Of a stretch of 64,000 nucleotides of DNA, positions 10,528 to 21,494 are shown in pieces (within the stretch, counting starts at the first letter, position 1; every line of letters begins with the position of its first letter). The notes below the pieces were generated by a model that was given only the letters and a program-made list of their open reading frames with translations, ran no database searches and was not told the DNA's origin. The stretch lies in contig CM074856.1 of NCBI GenBank assembly GCA_037501455.1, positions 23,271,001-23,335,000 on the forward strand, read 5' to 3'. This DNA comes from Lantana camara. Its lineage: Eukaryota; Streptophyta; Magnoliopsida; Lamiales; Verbenaceae. Made by a program: the position numbers and the translations under genes.

Positions 10528-13332
10528 TCAAAGCCATTCAGGAGCTAATCTAAGACCCATCTTCTGAAGATGTCCTTTGAAAGTCTGTTGACTAAGGGCT
10601 TTAGTAAGTGGATCTGTCGTGTTCTCTGTCGATGTGACCCTTTCAATTTGCACATCTCCTCTCTTGATGATATCACGGATTAAGTGATACTTCCTCAAAA
10701 TATGCTTGGTCCTTTGGTGAGATCTTGGTTCTCTAGCTTTAGCAACCGCCCCGGTGTTGTCACAAAATACTGTAACGGGGTTATTAATGCTAGGAACTAC
10801 ACCCAGCTCGTGGATGAAGTTTCTTACCCAAACACCTTCCTTAGCTGCATTGTTTGCAGCTAAGTATTCGGCCTCAGTGGTCGAATCAGCAGTGGTCGCT
10901 TGCTTGGAACTTTTCCAACTCACTGCTCCGCCGTTCAGGCAGAATATGTATCCTGACATGGATTTAAAGTCATCCATGTCTGATGCAAAGCTTGCATCAC
11001 AGTATCCTCTAATGATAAGATCTTGCTGGCCTCCGTAAACTAGGAATAAATCCTTAGTTCTTCGTAAGTACTTAAGGATATTCTTTACAGCAGTCCAATG
11101 ACCTTCACCAGGGTCAGATTGGAATCGGCTAGTCACACTAAGTGCATAAGCCACATCCGGTCGAGTACATAGCATCGCATACATTATGCTTCCTATAGCT
11201 GATGCATAAGGAATTTTGGACATCCTGGACTTCTTAAGTTCAGTCTTGGGACACAGCTTCTTCGAAAGAACTGTTCCCGGGCCCATTGGAAGTTTTTCAC
11301 GTTTGGATTCTTTCATACTAAATCTCTTTAGTACTTTGTCTATGTAAACCAACTGTGATAATCCTAATAATCTCTTAGATCTATCCCGATAGATCTTTAT
11401 ACCGAGAATGTAGGATGCATCACCAAGATCCTTCATCTCAAATTGGTTCGATAACCAAGATTTTGTTACTCTCATGTCATCCTTCGCATTCCCAATGAGG
11501 AGGATGTCATCTATATAAAGTATCGGAAATTGAACCGAGGTTTTCAATTATTTCTTGTACACGCAGGACTCATTCGGATTTTGAATAAAGCCAAACGATT
11601 TGATTGCTTCATCAAATCAAATGTTCCAATTCCTAGAAGCTTGTTTCAATCCGTAGATTGAACGTTGAAGCTTGCAAACCTTTTACTCGCTCCCACTGAA
11701 TGTGAAACCCATGGGTTGCTCCATGTAAATGTCTTTGTCAATGTCTCCATTGAGAAAGGCAGTTTTCATATCCATTTGCCATATCTCATAGTCATAATAT
11801 GCCGCAATGGCAAGTAGGATCCTAATGGATTTTTGCATTGCAACCGGGGAAAAGGTTTCATCAAAGTCTACACCTGGTCTTTGAGTAAACCCCTTAGCAA
11901 ATAATCTTGCTTTAAAGGCTGCCACGCTTCCATCTACTCCAAGCTTGCGCTTATATATCCATTTGCACCCTATGGGCCTGATCCCATCAGGTGGATCAAC
12001 CAAGGTCCAAACTTGGTTAGAGTACATGGAATCCATTTTGGATTTCATTGCTTCTTTCCACTGTTCAGAGTCCGAATCTAACAGTGCCTCCTCATAAGTT
12101 AATGGATCATTATCCATTTGAGATGTTTGGTGGAGAAAACCATACCATCTCTCTGGTTGTCTAGGAATGCGTTCAGAACGTCTTATTCGAGGAGAATTTT
12201 TGCGTGTATCACTCTCTTGGGTGGGGATAGGGACGTCATTCTCCAAGCTAGGCGTGGGACCTTGGTCTCGAACCTCTTCGAGTTCTGGGATCTTGCCTTT
12301 CTTTTCTTTAAGGAACGAGTCCTCAAGAAAAGTGGCGTTTCTTGACACAAAGACCTTTTGTTCAAGAGGATCGTAGAAATGATATCCTATCGACTCTTTA
12401 GGATATCCTACGAACTTACATAAGCTTGATCTAGCTTCAAGCTTATCTCCCACTGTCCTCTTTACGTAAGTAGGACAACCCCAAATTCTTAAGTAAGAAT
12501 AGTTAGGGATTTTGCCAAACCACATCTCATATGGGGTTTTGGGTACAGATTTGGAGGGAACAAGATTTAGAATCTTAACTGCTGATTCTAGGGCATAGCC
12601 CCAGAATGATGGTGACAATTCAATGAAACTCATCATGGAACGAACCATATCAAGTAGGGTTCTGTTCCTTCTTTCCGAAACTCCATTTAGTTGAGGAGTT
12701 CCCGGAGGGATCCACTGAGAGATAATTCCATTATCTCTGAGATGATTAAGGAATTCATCACTTAGATACTCGCCACCTCGATCCGATCGAAGTGTCTTAA
12801 TCTTGTGACCAATTTGGTTCTCAACCTCCTTCTGAAATTCCAAGAATTTCTCAAAGGCTTCGGATTTATACTTCATTAAGTACACATAACCAAAACGACT
12901 AAAGTCATCTATGAAGGTTATGAAATAATGATGATTGTTTCTAGTACTTACACTAAGTGGTCCACAAACATCAGTATGGATTAAATCCAACACTTTAGTG
13001 GCACGTTCCACTTTACCATTAAAGGGAGTCTTGGCCATTTTTCCTTTAAGACATGATTCACAATGAGTCAACTCTTTAAGTTCATTATCATAGAATGATC
13101 CTAAATTAGTTAACTTAGCAATCCTATCTTTAGAAATATGGCCTAAACATGTGTGCTGTAAAGAAGCCGAGATCTTTTCATCTCTTTTGCGTTTGTTTGA
13201 TTGTTGTATATTCAAAATATTGGTGTCTTTAGTTGTATAAAGTCCATTAGATAATGTACCAAGTAAAACGGAAGCTTTATTTTTCTTAAGATAAAAATTT
13301 TCCATCTCGGGAGAAAGTCTCATATCCTTCAC
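10528..13332 (-). pseudogene. Copia pol (integrase, reverse transcriptase, RNase H) of element B
   Basis: One minus-strand frame from 13332 to 10528 covers most of a copia pol. In order it shows the HHCC zinc finger (HTCLGHIS...CESCLKGK) and the integrase core with its D-D-E residues (IHTDVCGPL, LRSDRGGEY, GVSERRNRTLLD). RT follows (QMDMKTAFLNG and YIDDILLIGN), then RNase H (GYCDASFASD, STTEAEYLAANN, VFCDNTGAVA, RTKHI). The protein ends RLAPEWL, 16 bp from the polypurine tract, so the 3' end is complete. Two in-frame stops kill it: TAA at 11683-11685 (A has CAA, Gln, in GSEQKVCKL) and TAA at 11548-11550 (A has GAA). The frame is shifted from the protease frame near 13310-13330. In life the polyprotein would make and integrate cDNA. 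Confidence 0.95.
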
Positions 13333-13738
13333 AATCTAACATTGGAATGGAAATTATATTACGAATAATAGAAGGTACATAAAGGACTTTATTCAAAACT
13401 AAAGTAAAGACACCTAAATCTAATCTACACGTCCCAATGGCTTGAGCTTGAACGCTTGATCCATTCCTAACCTTCAAGACGCATTCTCCTTCTTTAAGCT
13501 GCCGAACCTCATTTAGCATCTGTACATCATTACAGATATGAGCTCCACATCCGGTATTAAGTACCCAAGAATTAGAATCAATAGATAGATTTACTTCAAC
13601 AATAAACACACCTTTCTTTAGAGTATCCTTGTACTCTTGGCAGTTCCTCTTCCAATGCCCTTTCTTGCCACAGTGGTGGCAAACGTCCTCTCTCTGATCC
13701 CTTTTTTTTCTTGGTCTTTCTCTTTTTAACCCCTCCAT
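13286..13738 (-). pseudogene. Copia gag zinc knuckle and protease (element B)
   Basis: The minus-strand frame contains a CCHC knuckle, CHHCGKKGHWKRNC (CX2CX4HX4C), that would bind genomic RNA. The aspartic protease region follows as NSWVLNTGCGAHICND. Copia proteases normally read D-T-G here; this copy has Asn (AAT at 13558-13556), so the catalytic Asp is lost. After RNIISIPMLDCEGYE the frame drifts into the integrase frame, which indicates an indel near 13320. Upstream, a frameshift in an A/T-run area near 13700-13725 separates it from gag. Confidence 0.9.
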
Positions 13739-14428
13739 CGGGTTTAAGAGATCCCTTCTTCTTGGGAACTTTCTTCCCTTTGCCTTTAGAAGGCTTAGAA
13801 GAGGATGCGACCATCATTACTTTGTTATCCTTCTTTATCGTGACTTCAGCAGTCACAAGTTGATTAATCAGCTCAGCAACAGTAGTATGATCATGATTCA
13901 TGTTGAAGTTCAACACGAAAGGATTGAATGATGGTGGAAGCGATGCGAGCAAAAAGTCCACGGCGAGGTCCCCGCTTAGAGGCATCTCCATAGAAGTAAG
14001 CTTCTCGTTCAAAACGGGGAACTTAAGCCCATGTTCGTAGACACTTGTACCTTGCTTCATTCTGAGATGAAAGAGCTCCTTAAAGGTGTTGTACCGTAGA
14101 ACACGCTCTTGGGGGCGGTACAATTGCTTAAGATGGTCATAAATCTCCCAAGCGTATTCCATAAAGTCATGTTGCCTTTGCATGTCCGGAGACATGTTAG
14201 CCAACATGAGGCAACGAGCTTGAAGATTGTCTTCAGACCATTTCACAATTGCGTCTCTTTCGGCCCGAGTCGGAGCCTCACCCTCAGGGGTAGGCTCTCC
14301 CTTGAAGAGAACATATCTTCTCTTCTCAGAATCTAAAACTATCTTTAGATTCCGAAGCTAATCAGAGTAATTGGGCCCCGTCAACTTGTTTGATTCGAGG
14401 ATGGATACCAAAGGGTTTTGGTTGCCAT
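13596..14428 (-). pseudogene. Copia gag (UBN2-type) of element B
   Basis: The minus-strand frame holds LTGPNYSD-stop-LRNLKIVLDSEKRRYVLF, WSEDNLQARCLMLANMSPDMQRQHDF, FKELFHLRMKQGTSVYEH and PPSFNPFVLNFNM, in the order of copia-type gag (UBN2). A lysine-rich stretch precedes the zinc knuckle. The likely original start is the ATG at 14428 (MATK-), but the frame shifts by a base or two within the next 25 bp. Trp in NYSDW is now TAG (14358-14360). The open part therefore begins only after that stop. Gag would form the virus-like particle. Confidence 0.85.
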
Positions 14429-16111
14429 TTCAGTTTGTAGAGAATCACAGAACTACAACCTAAATGGAAATACAGAGAAATCATAAGCATGCTGAATAAT
14501 AACGATTATACATATTATCAAGGTCTTTAGAAATATGTTCTCCCACTGTTTTTAGAAAGTCCAGAAATCCCAACGACTTTAGAAGAAACTTATTTTCTCA
14601 GTGGGTACCAGGATCCCAAGCAATCTTAGTTTTGGACCCACGACTCGTGAGACATCCAAAGGTTTAAGATTCTTAGGTAGGTACTATTTACCAATTCGAT
14701 CTCTTATTGAATTCCTAGTAATGTTTTGCATCACTGATCTTTCGACTATGGACCCACGACTCATGAGACATCCATATCTACTTCAATGTTGAGCTAGACC
14801 CATCAATCATAAGATCTCAACCAAACTTAGTCCGGAACGACCCACGGCTCGTGAGACATCACCCATTCTAAAATGGTTAAGAAATATTAATTACTTAAAA
14901 TAATTAATCAGGAAACTAGGAGTTAATAAGATCCACTAATTACCCCACGACTTGTGAGAGAGCAACTAGGTTCACTTATTAAGTCCTAAATCTATTGATG
15001 GAATGCTAGGAATTTTATTACCGTGATAAAATGCCTATTTATTCGAATTTAGCTCAATATTTAAAAGGGATTTTCGAATGACTTCACCAACATATAATGT
15101 TATCCAAATTTTAATTGTCTTGTTTAATGCAATTTCACGTAAAGTGTATCACAAAAGCAATTAGCAGATAACATATCCTAGCATGATACTAATTATGAGA
15201 TGATCATGGGTATCCTATCTTATATGTGATTTCAGGAGCCACTTCAAAATCACTAGTTCTAACATTCATGCCACATAAGACAGTTCATATCACATAGGGG
15301 TACAGAATTTAATGGAAAAACAGCCCTATCTATTACATTATTAGAAACCCTCCTAAACATTTTGAGGGGTCTTCTTATGGTCACCGTTCTTTAAGTGCTC
15401 CTTGTGGATCCTTCGTATTCCATGGGTACTTGTCTCCAAAATGAAAATAAAAACCTCACTTCCTAAGTTCTACTCTCTTTACATAAAGTAATATGGCTCA
15501 ATCTTCATATTGGTCATAGACAAGTACACGGGGTATACCCCGACCCAAAAACAATAATAAGGAAAGCCACATAATAAACACATAACAGTACGCACATAAG
15601 TAGGGGCTCCAACCCCAATTGAAAATGCGCAACTATGGGGCTCCGACCCCAATTGAAATCATCTATGTGCAGAATTTAAAACATACGTAAGACTAACCCA
15701 TGATCACCTAAACTAGCATGATTCCGCTTTTATTTAAATTTACCAACTAAATTTAAAATTCCTTTGACTTCAAGTTACAATTAACTTAAGCAATTTGAAT
15801 ATCGTTCATTATTCACGAATTTATTCAAAATCGAATTCACCGGATTATGACAAAACAACAATTAATTCAAAATTAAATTTTTGTCTAATAAATCATTCAA
15901 AGTGATTTTCGTTATTTTCTCAAAAAATAAGAACTTGACTTTAATTTATAAAATCCCAAATTTTATAATTATTTCAAATAAATAATTTTATAATTTTAAA
16001 ATCAAATTTTAAAATAAAATCAAATTTTCGTAATTCGGGATTTTCGAAATTCAAAAAACACGAAACGAAAAGTCGTCCCGGGACAACCTGCGCGAGGCGC
16101 GCACCCGCCGC
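14429..16111 (-). other. 5' leader of element B, non-coding, truncated
   Basis: This is the untranslated region between gag and the lost 5' LTR. It is mostly AT-rich and contains the repeated CCCACGACTCGTGAGAC-like motif (separate entry). It also has two GGGGCTCC-AACCCC-AATTGAAA blocks near 15605-15655 and the start of a GC-rich stretch at about 16074-16112. The primer binding site is missing, because the sequence switches to LTR A at about 16112. The array's internal regions carry recognisable counterparts of all these parts. Confidence 0.75.
14634..14960 (-). repeat. Leader motif cluster of element B (4 copies)
   Basis: Four copies of a GGACCCACGACTCGTGAGAC-like motif start at 14634, 14750, 14838 and 14941. 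Spacings are about 116, 88 and 103 bp. The core CACGACTCGTG is itself a 5-bp inverted repeat. The same set occurs with near-equal spacing in each array unit. Confidence 0.8.
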
Positions 16112-17614
16112 CCGTAAATCACTTATTTATAGCATAAGGGGTTCGAACCCCTTGTCTTGTTGGACAAGGTTTCCTAAACCTTTTGGCTCAAGGATTTCTT
16201 GCTTGGAGAGAAAGACTCTTACTTTGACCAAAAGTCTCCTTTCGACCAACTTGTCAAGCAAGACATAATATCTAACTAATTTAGATATTTTATTTAATTA
16301 TTTATTCATAATAAATAACTTAAAGCTAATAATTAATTAATTCATAATTAATTATTTATTAGACTTTATTTCTCCAAATTAGAACTTTAATATTAATTCA
16401 TAATTAAATTGAAGTCCATTAAATAATTAATCAATATTAATTATTTAAGCTACACATTCACACATGTGTGGACCCCACCAATCACGTATTGGTTCGAACA
16501 ACTCGTTTAATCGATTCAAGCCTTAACCCACGCGACCGGGTTGTTATGTGTGACCCTCTATGTTCTTAATTTAATTAGCAGTGACCCTAATTAATTAATT
16601 AATCAGTCCACAGATCATACAACCATAGCCTAGCAACAAGTGTATGACCCCTAGCTGAACAAGAATGTCTCAATTCAAAAGAACCTTTAAGTCATTGATT
16701 CATGTGAGAGACAATCCTCCTATATCCCATCCCTCAATCAAGATCTAGGGCAAGGGAATAATCGGAACCCTAATAATCTTGATCCTAAAGTTAAGTGCAT
16801 TTCATTTCCATTTGATCTTGATCCAAGAAACCTATTTCTTGATCTCGATCCACTGCCTTGGCCAAGGACTCCATTATGTCATATGAATGACTTATACAAT
16901 AAGAGATCAACTTTCTTTCACAAGTGTAGGTCCTTTATCGATTCTCATATGCTTCTATGTGCCACTTATGTAATCCCAGCATAAGCCTTCAATCGGTTGT
17001 CTGAGGCGACACCCTTTAAAGTTTACACCTAGGATTACAGAGTTAGCTCACAAAGTATCAATGGAACCTCAAGTCTAAGGACTACTTAATCACATCAATG
17101 ACTCGTAAGATGTTTTCTAATCTGGAAGTTTCTATTTCTAGAAATAGAAACTTCCTTTCCCATTTAGGAATCTCCCCACACGGGACACCTCAGTGTACCT
17201 ACTTAGAATAAGTAAGCACCCTCATGCATCACGCACGTATCAACAATACACTTTGCACCCCGTAAAACAAGGTGGTCCTTCTTAAGGGCGTGATCACACG
17301 AGCAAGCCTCGAACGAGTCAAGTCGTCACTCCCACTGTCTTTAGGACTCCTAGGCTTGGAGTGATTTCTAATCATGACTTATGTGATATAGGGCTCGTTC
17401 CATGAACCATTTCACCTAAATGGTTGAGTCCTATAAGTCATATTGATTAGGGGAGTTCTTATACATGCGCATTTAAAGTAATCATACAATCAAACAAGAG
17501 CATATAAAGAAGTGTTGCCAAAGTTCGTTATATCATTCAAAGATTGTCTGTGATTTACAAAGGAAAAGCACTAAGCAGACTATTACATCGGCTTTTAGGG
17601 CACTATTCCTAACA
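16112..17614 (-). repeat. LTR A, right copy (5' LTR), truncated at its U5 end
   Basis: It matches the left LTR A from about 6822 onward and continues to the true end, ATTCCTAACA at 17614, followed by the TCTTC target duplication. About 360 bp of the U5 end (equivalent to 6464-6822) are missing. Relative to the left copy, roughly 45 bp carrying three CACGTG boxes are deleted near 16455, so the would-be promoter LTR lacks that cluster. Confidence 0.9.
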
Positions 17615-18990
17615 TCTTCGTCCACCCGATCAACTATCCAAGGTAACCAATATATTCCTCTCATTATGTGCATCGATTCTACGTGTATTACGTGTTGTAA
17701 TTTTGTTATTATATGTGTATTTGGAGTTTTGGGTGATTAGTAAGGGTTTTGTACTTTGGAGTGTTCGAGCTCGTTTCGTGGTCCGATTTATGCTATAATG
17801 TGCTCTATGTTTGTTGTGCGTTATTTTATGTTTGTTTTGTTCCATTTTGTAGGGTGTGGGATAGTCTTGCAATCTCCCTGCAACTCAGCCGCCTGTAAAA
17901 AGCACGGTCGCATCTGCGACTGAATTTATATATAAGACGATTGCGGCCGTGAGGGTTTTTGGGATTTTGTTCGATTTTTACGTTGCAGTTGCTACACTTT
18001 GCAGTTCTTTCTTCGTAGCGACCATGAAGGCCTTTTGATTTTTGCTCGATTATTGCATCGCGACATAGAGCAGGAAGGGATTTTGGGTTTTAGTCCCGTT
18101 TTTTTCGGTTTCAGTTTTTCTTTTCCCCCCGAGCATGATTCTAATATGCTTTATGAAATTTGTGTGATTCGGGATCATACATCATATGAATTGTATCTAA
18201 TGTATGTAGATGCATTGTCGTGAGTCTATGTGGTTCATTATTGAGTCTAAGTCTTGCATTTGTGTTCAGTTTGTTCAAGTGCACTTGGGGCAGTGTTTCG
18301 TTAGCCGTGAATCAATCGTCCTATTTTCGGTTTCATTGGTGTAAGGTGAGGTTAGGTTTATTAGTTATGACTCTAATGTAACATGCTCGGTTTTCTATGC
18401 ATGTTGTTTACTAAGCCTTATATATAAGTAAATATGTACGGAATATGTATTTTATGACTTTGTCATGAGTTTGCAAGTATGATACGCTATGTACAAGCCT
18501 ATGTACACTTGTTAAGTTTTGGTTTGATATGTTTTGCAATGTTAAGCTATGCTTCAAACCATGTGCCTCTTATGAGCCGAGCGCTACAAGTAAAGGATAT
18601 ATTATGGATTGACCTGGAGAGGTATGTAAAGCATAGAGGTTGCAAAGGTAAGGTATGATATATGTATGTATGATATGATAAGTATGTTCTGTAATGGGTT
18701 AAGTATAATATGAGATGCTATGCTTTGTTCTGTCTGCTGGGCCCCGGAGACTATGGGTCAATACCCGGGGACGGCACCCCTGAATCCACCAGGAGGTTTG
18801 GTGAGGGATAGAATCCATAAGGAGTTAGAGTATGCACTCACGCCTCATCTGTCTGGATGGTTAGGGCGTATACACCCTTCCATCACCCCGGAGTTAAGGT
18901 TGGTTTGATATGTTATGTAAGTTTTATGTTTTGTTTTGTTACTATTCTGATACGGAAGCCACCTCTTGATACACTCGGGTGCAAAGTGTG
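17615..18990 (+). repeat. Solo LTR 'X', segment 2 of 4
   Basis: X resumes after the composite copia insertion and runs to the AAGTG duplication (18986-18990) at the edge of LTR Y. It holds a GGGCCCCGG...ACCCGGGGAC block (18739-18775) that has counterparts in Y (about 45400-45560, minus) and W (about 63630-63700, plus). The short frames here (17630-17872, 17999-18223, 18720-18908) have no domain and are not called. Confidence 0.8.
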
Positions 18991-19222
18991 TAACACCCCA
19001 AACGGAGGATGCCACATCCCCCGCACTATGACCCAGACCCAGAACATGAAATGGAAATCCATGCCCGAATCCGAATCAGAGCGAACGGGAGACCAACTCA
19101 CACACTAGGCTAGGCGGATCTAACTTGACAAAAACTCAGAGTGTGGAAGCAATTAAAACCAACAACAATAGATAGCGGAAGCATTTAAAACAAAACATGC
19201 AAAGCAGGTGACGGGTTCAACT
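18991..19222 (-). repeat. Solo LTR 'Y', segment 1 of 2
   Basis: This is one terminus of Y, TGTAACACCCC on the + strand, preceded by AAGTG (18986-18990). The other terminus, GGGGCATCACA at 48538, is followed by AAGTG (48539-48543). Without the array Y is about 4.0 kb. Landmark order shows it lies in the opposite orientation to X. The copia array sits after position 19222. Confidence 0.85.
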
Positions 19223-19902
19223 TGTTGGAAAACACGAATCAGAAAGCAGCGGAATTTAAAAATTTTTTCCAACAAAAGGATCTTGGACTCGCAATCGTGT
19301 AACCAAATTCGTAGAGTTAGCAAACTTACTTTTCTTTTATTCTTTCTTGAAGCGTTTCAAGCCACCCAAGAACGCTCTTCTCGCGGCTTGACAACCCGTC
19401 CCTCGAAAGTCTCTTTCTACTTCAGAATCCATTGTCGGGATAGCAATCCACACCAACCTAGATTCAATTCATGTTAGAGATGTTCTTAACAATATAACAT
19501 AAAGAAAGAAACATGAAACGAGAAAAGCAGGATTGAAACTCCCTTCGAAAACCAGTTTTGCGAAAGTAGAAAACTGCCAGTCACAAAACCCTCGTGAAAA
19601 AATTCATCCTTCAGGATATGGACGAACGGTTTTCGCCATCTTCTTTGGTTCGATTTTTTCATTCGCTTCACGTCGGGTTCAGAATCGTTTCATCATCCCT
19701 TCTGATCGTTTTGCTTAATCTCCACTTTTGGTAAAGCTCGAATCTTTAAAACTTCTAACTTGAAGTCTCTAGAGATAGTCCACCAACTTGGCTACAATCT
19801 AACTAGTAAGGATGCTAGTTCTCTAGTTAGTGTTTAGGCTTAACCTAGGGTTTCATTTATCTTAGAGAAAGGATGGTGTTCAACACATGAACCAAAAGAA
19901 CT

Positions 19903-19931
19903 TTTATTAGCTCATGCTCCCCTATATATAG
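19903..19931 (-). promoter_or_regulatory. LTR1 TATA box and poly(A) signal
   Basis: The minus strand carries CTATATATAG (19931-19922), then AATAAA (19908-19903) 13 nt further on. With transcription expected about 30 nt after the TATA box, the poly(A) signal would fall in U3 just before the start site, so it would appear only near the transcript's 3' end. The start site is inferred. Confidence 0.65.
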
Positions 19932-20261
19932 GCAAAGGGGAGGGACGCCGAACCTAGTCCTTGTTGGGCAAGGATTTGGTCCCTCTCTCTCCTATTTACT
20001 TGATCATCAAGTATTTTCCAACTTTGACTTTGAATTCTAATTCAAATCAACTTTCAAGAGAGCTAAAAATATCCAAACTATTTTTGGATAATTTTATACT
20101 TTATTTATTTAAAATAAATAACTTATTTTATCTAATTAATTAATTCATAATTAATTAACTAGATTATTTTCTCCAAAATAAGACATTCTTTTTAATTCAA
20201 AATTAAACCAAAGTCTATTAAATAATTAACAAATTAATTATTTAATATATTATTAAACAAT

Positions 20262-20330
20262 CACGTGTGGCACACGTGTCACAATGACACTTGTCCAGTC
20301 ACGTGACCCACACGTGTGGTTTCACACGTG
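20262..20330 (-). promoter_or_regulatory. LTR1 cluster of five CACGTG boxes
   Basis: The palindrome CACGTG occurs at 20262, 20273, 20300, 20311 and 20325. This lies in U3, about 330-410 bp upstream of the TATA box. CACGTG (G-box) is bound by plant bZIP and bHLH factors; regulation by them is inferred. Confidence 0.75.
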
Positions 20331-21483
20331 TGGAACCCTCTAGGCTTGATTAACTCGTTTAATCATTTTAAAGCCTCAACTCATGTAACCAAGTTGTTGT
20401 GTGTGACCCTCTAGGTTCTCAATTCAATTAGCAATGACCCTAATTAATTAATTCACTAATTAATTAATCAGTCCACAAATTAAACGACCATAGTCTAGCA
20501 ACAGGTGTTTAACCCCTAGCTGAATTGGAATATTCGGATTCGACAGAACCTTTAAGTCATTGATTCATGTGAGATACAATCCTCCTACTTACTATCTCTC
20601 AACCAAGATCTAGGGCAAGGGAATAATCAGAACCCTAATAATCCGGTCTTAAAGCTAAGTGCATTTCATATCCATTTGATCTCAATCCAAGAAACCCTTT
20701 TCTTGATGTCTTGATCTACTGCCTTGGCCAAGGACTCCATATGGCATATGAATGACTTACACAATAAGAGATCACCTTGCATATGCAAGTGTAGGTCCTT
20801 TCTTGATTCTCATTCACTTTCATGAATCACTTGTGCAGCCCCAGCATAAGCCTTGAATCAGTTGTCTAAGGCGACACCCTTTAAAGCTTATACCAAAGAC
20901 TACAGAGTTAATTCATAAAGTGACAAGGAACCTCAAGTCTAAGGATCAATTAATCACATCAATGACTCGTGAGATATTTCCTAATCTGGAAGTTTCCATT
21001 TCCTGAAATAGAAACTTCCTTTCCCATTTAGGAATGTTCTCACACGGGGCACCTCAGTGAACTTACTTATTAAAGTAAGCACCCTCATGTATCACGCACG
21101 TATCAACTATACACTTTGCACCTCCATGAAACAAGGTGGTCCTTCTTAAGGGCGTGATCCCACAAGCAAGCCTTAGAGGAGTCAGGTTGACACTCCCACT
21201 GTCTGTAGGACTCATCGGCTTGGAGTATTTTACTAATCATGACTTATGTGATATAGGGCTCATTTCATGAACCATTTCACCTAAATGGTAGAGTCCTAAA
21301 GTCATCAGGATTAGGGGAGTTCTCATACATGCACACATAATGGAAACACTCAAAACACGTATTGGCATATAAAGAAGTGTTTGCCTATGATCAATCGTAT
21401 ATTATTCAAAGATTGTCTGTGATACAAGAAAAGTCCCAAAGCAGATTACGTCGAATCGGCTTTCTAGGGCACTATTCCTAACA

Positions 21484-21494
21484 ATCTCCCACTT
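21484..21494 (-). promoter_or_regulatory. Polypurine tract, unit 1
   Basis: Minus strand AAGTGGGAGAT lies directly before the LTR start TGTTAGG. It is the plus-strand primer site, more purine-rich than in B. Confidence 0.85.

Larger units (their letters stand above)
6464..17614 (-). mobile_element. Composite Ty1-copia insertion (elements A and B)
   Basis: This 11.15-kb block opens with TGTTAGGAAAAC and closes with ATTCCTAACA. It is flanked by the exact 5-bp duplication TCTTC (6459-6463 and 17615-17619) inside LTR X. It is a mosaic: part of LTR A, then A's RNase H/RT region. Next come a full LTR of element B and B's internal region running back to its leader. It ends with most of the second LTR of A. 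The simplest history is insertion of A into X, insertion of B into A's pol, and then deletions removing A's gag half, B's second LTR and parts of both A LTRs. B's left LTR abuts A's RT with no clear target duplication visible, so recombination instead of insertion is possible. Confidence 0.85.
19223..21483 (-). repeat. Array LTR1 (2261 bp), outermost 3' LTR
   Basis: Its termini are TGTTGG and CCTAACA. It is the most divergent of the four LTRs. Seven single-base differences from LTR2-4 were counted by eye at 19247, 19317, 19747, 19855, 19864, 20185 and 20478. No primer site lies to its left, because the flank is LTR Y. Confidence 0.95.

Noticed and set aside
14634..14960. Regularly spaced short palindromic repeats that superficially recall a CRISPR array
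   Set aside because: Only four degenerate copies, spacings of 88-116 bp, within a copia leader in a plant-type sequence and with no cas genes.
7353..17614. RT, integrase and RNase H read as possible viral or host genes
   Set aside because: Domain order (integrase before RT), flanking LTRs and 5-bp target duplications identify Ty1-copia retrotransposons. I saw no envelope or movement-protein code.
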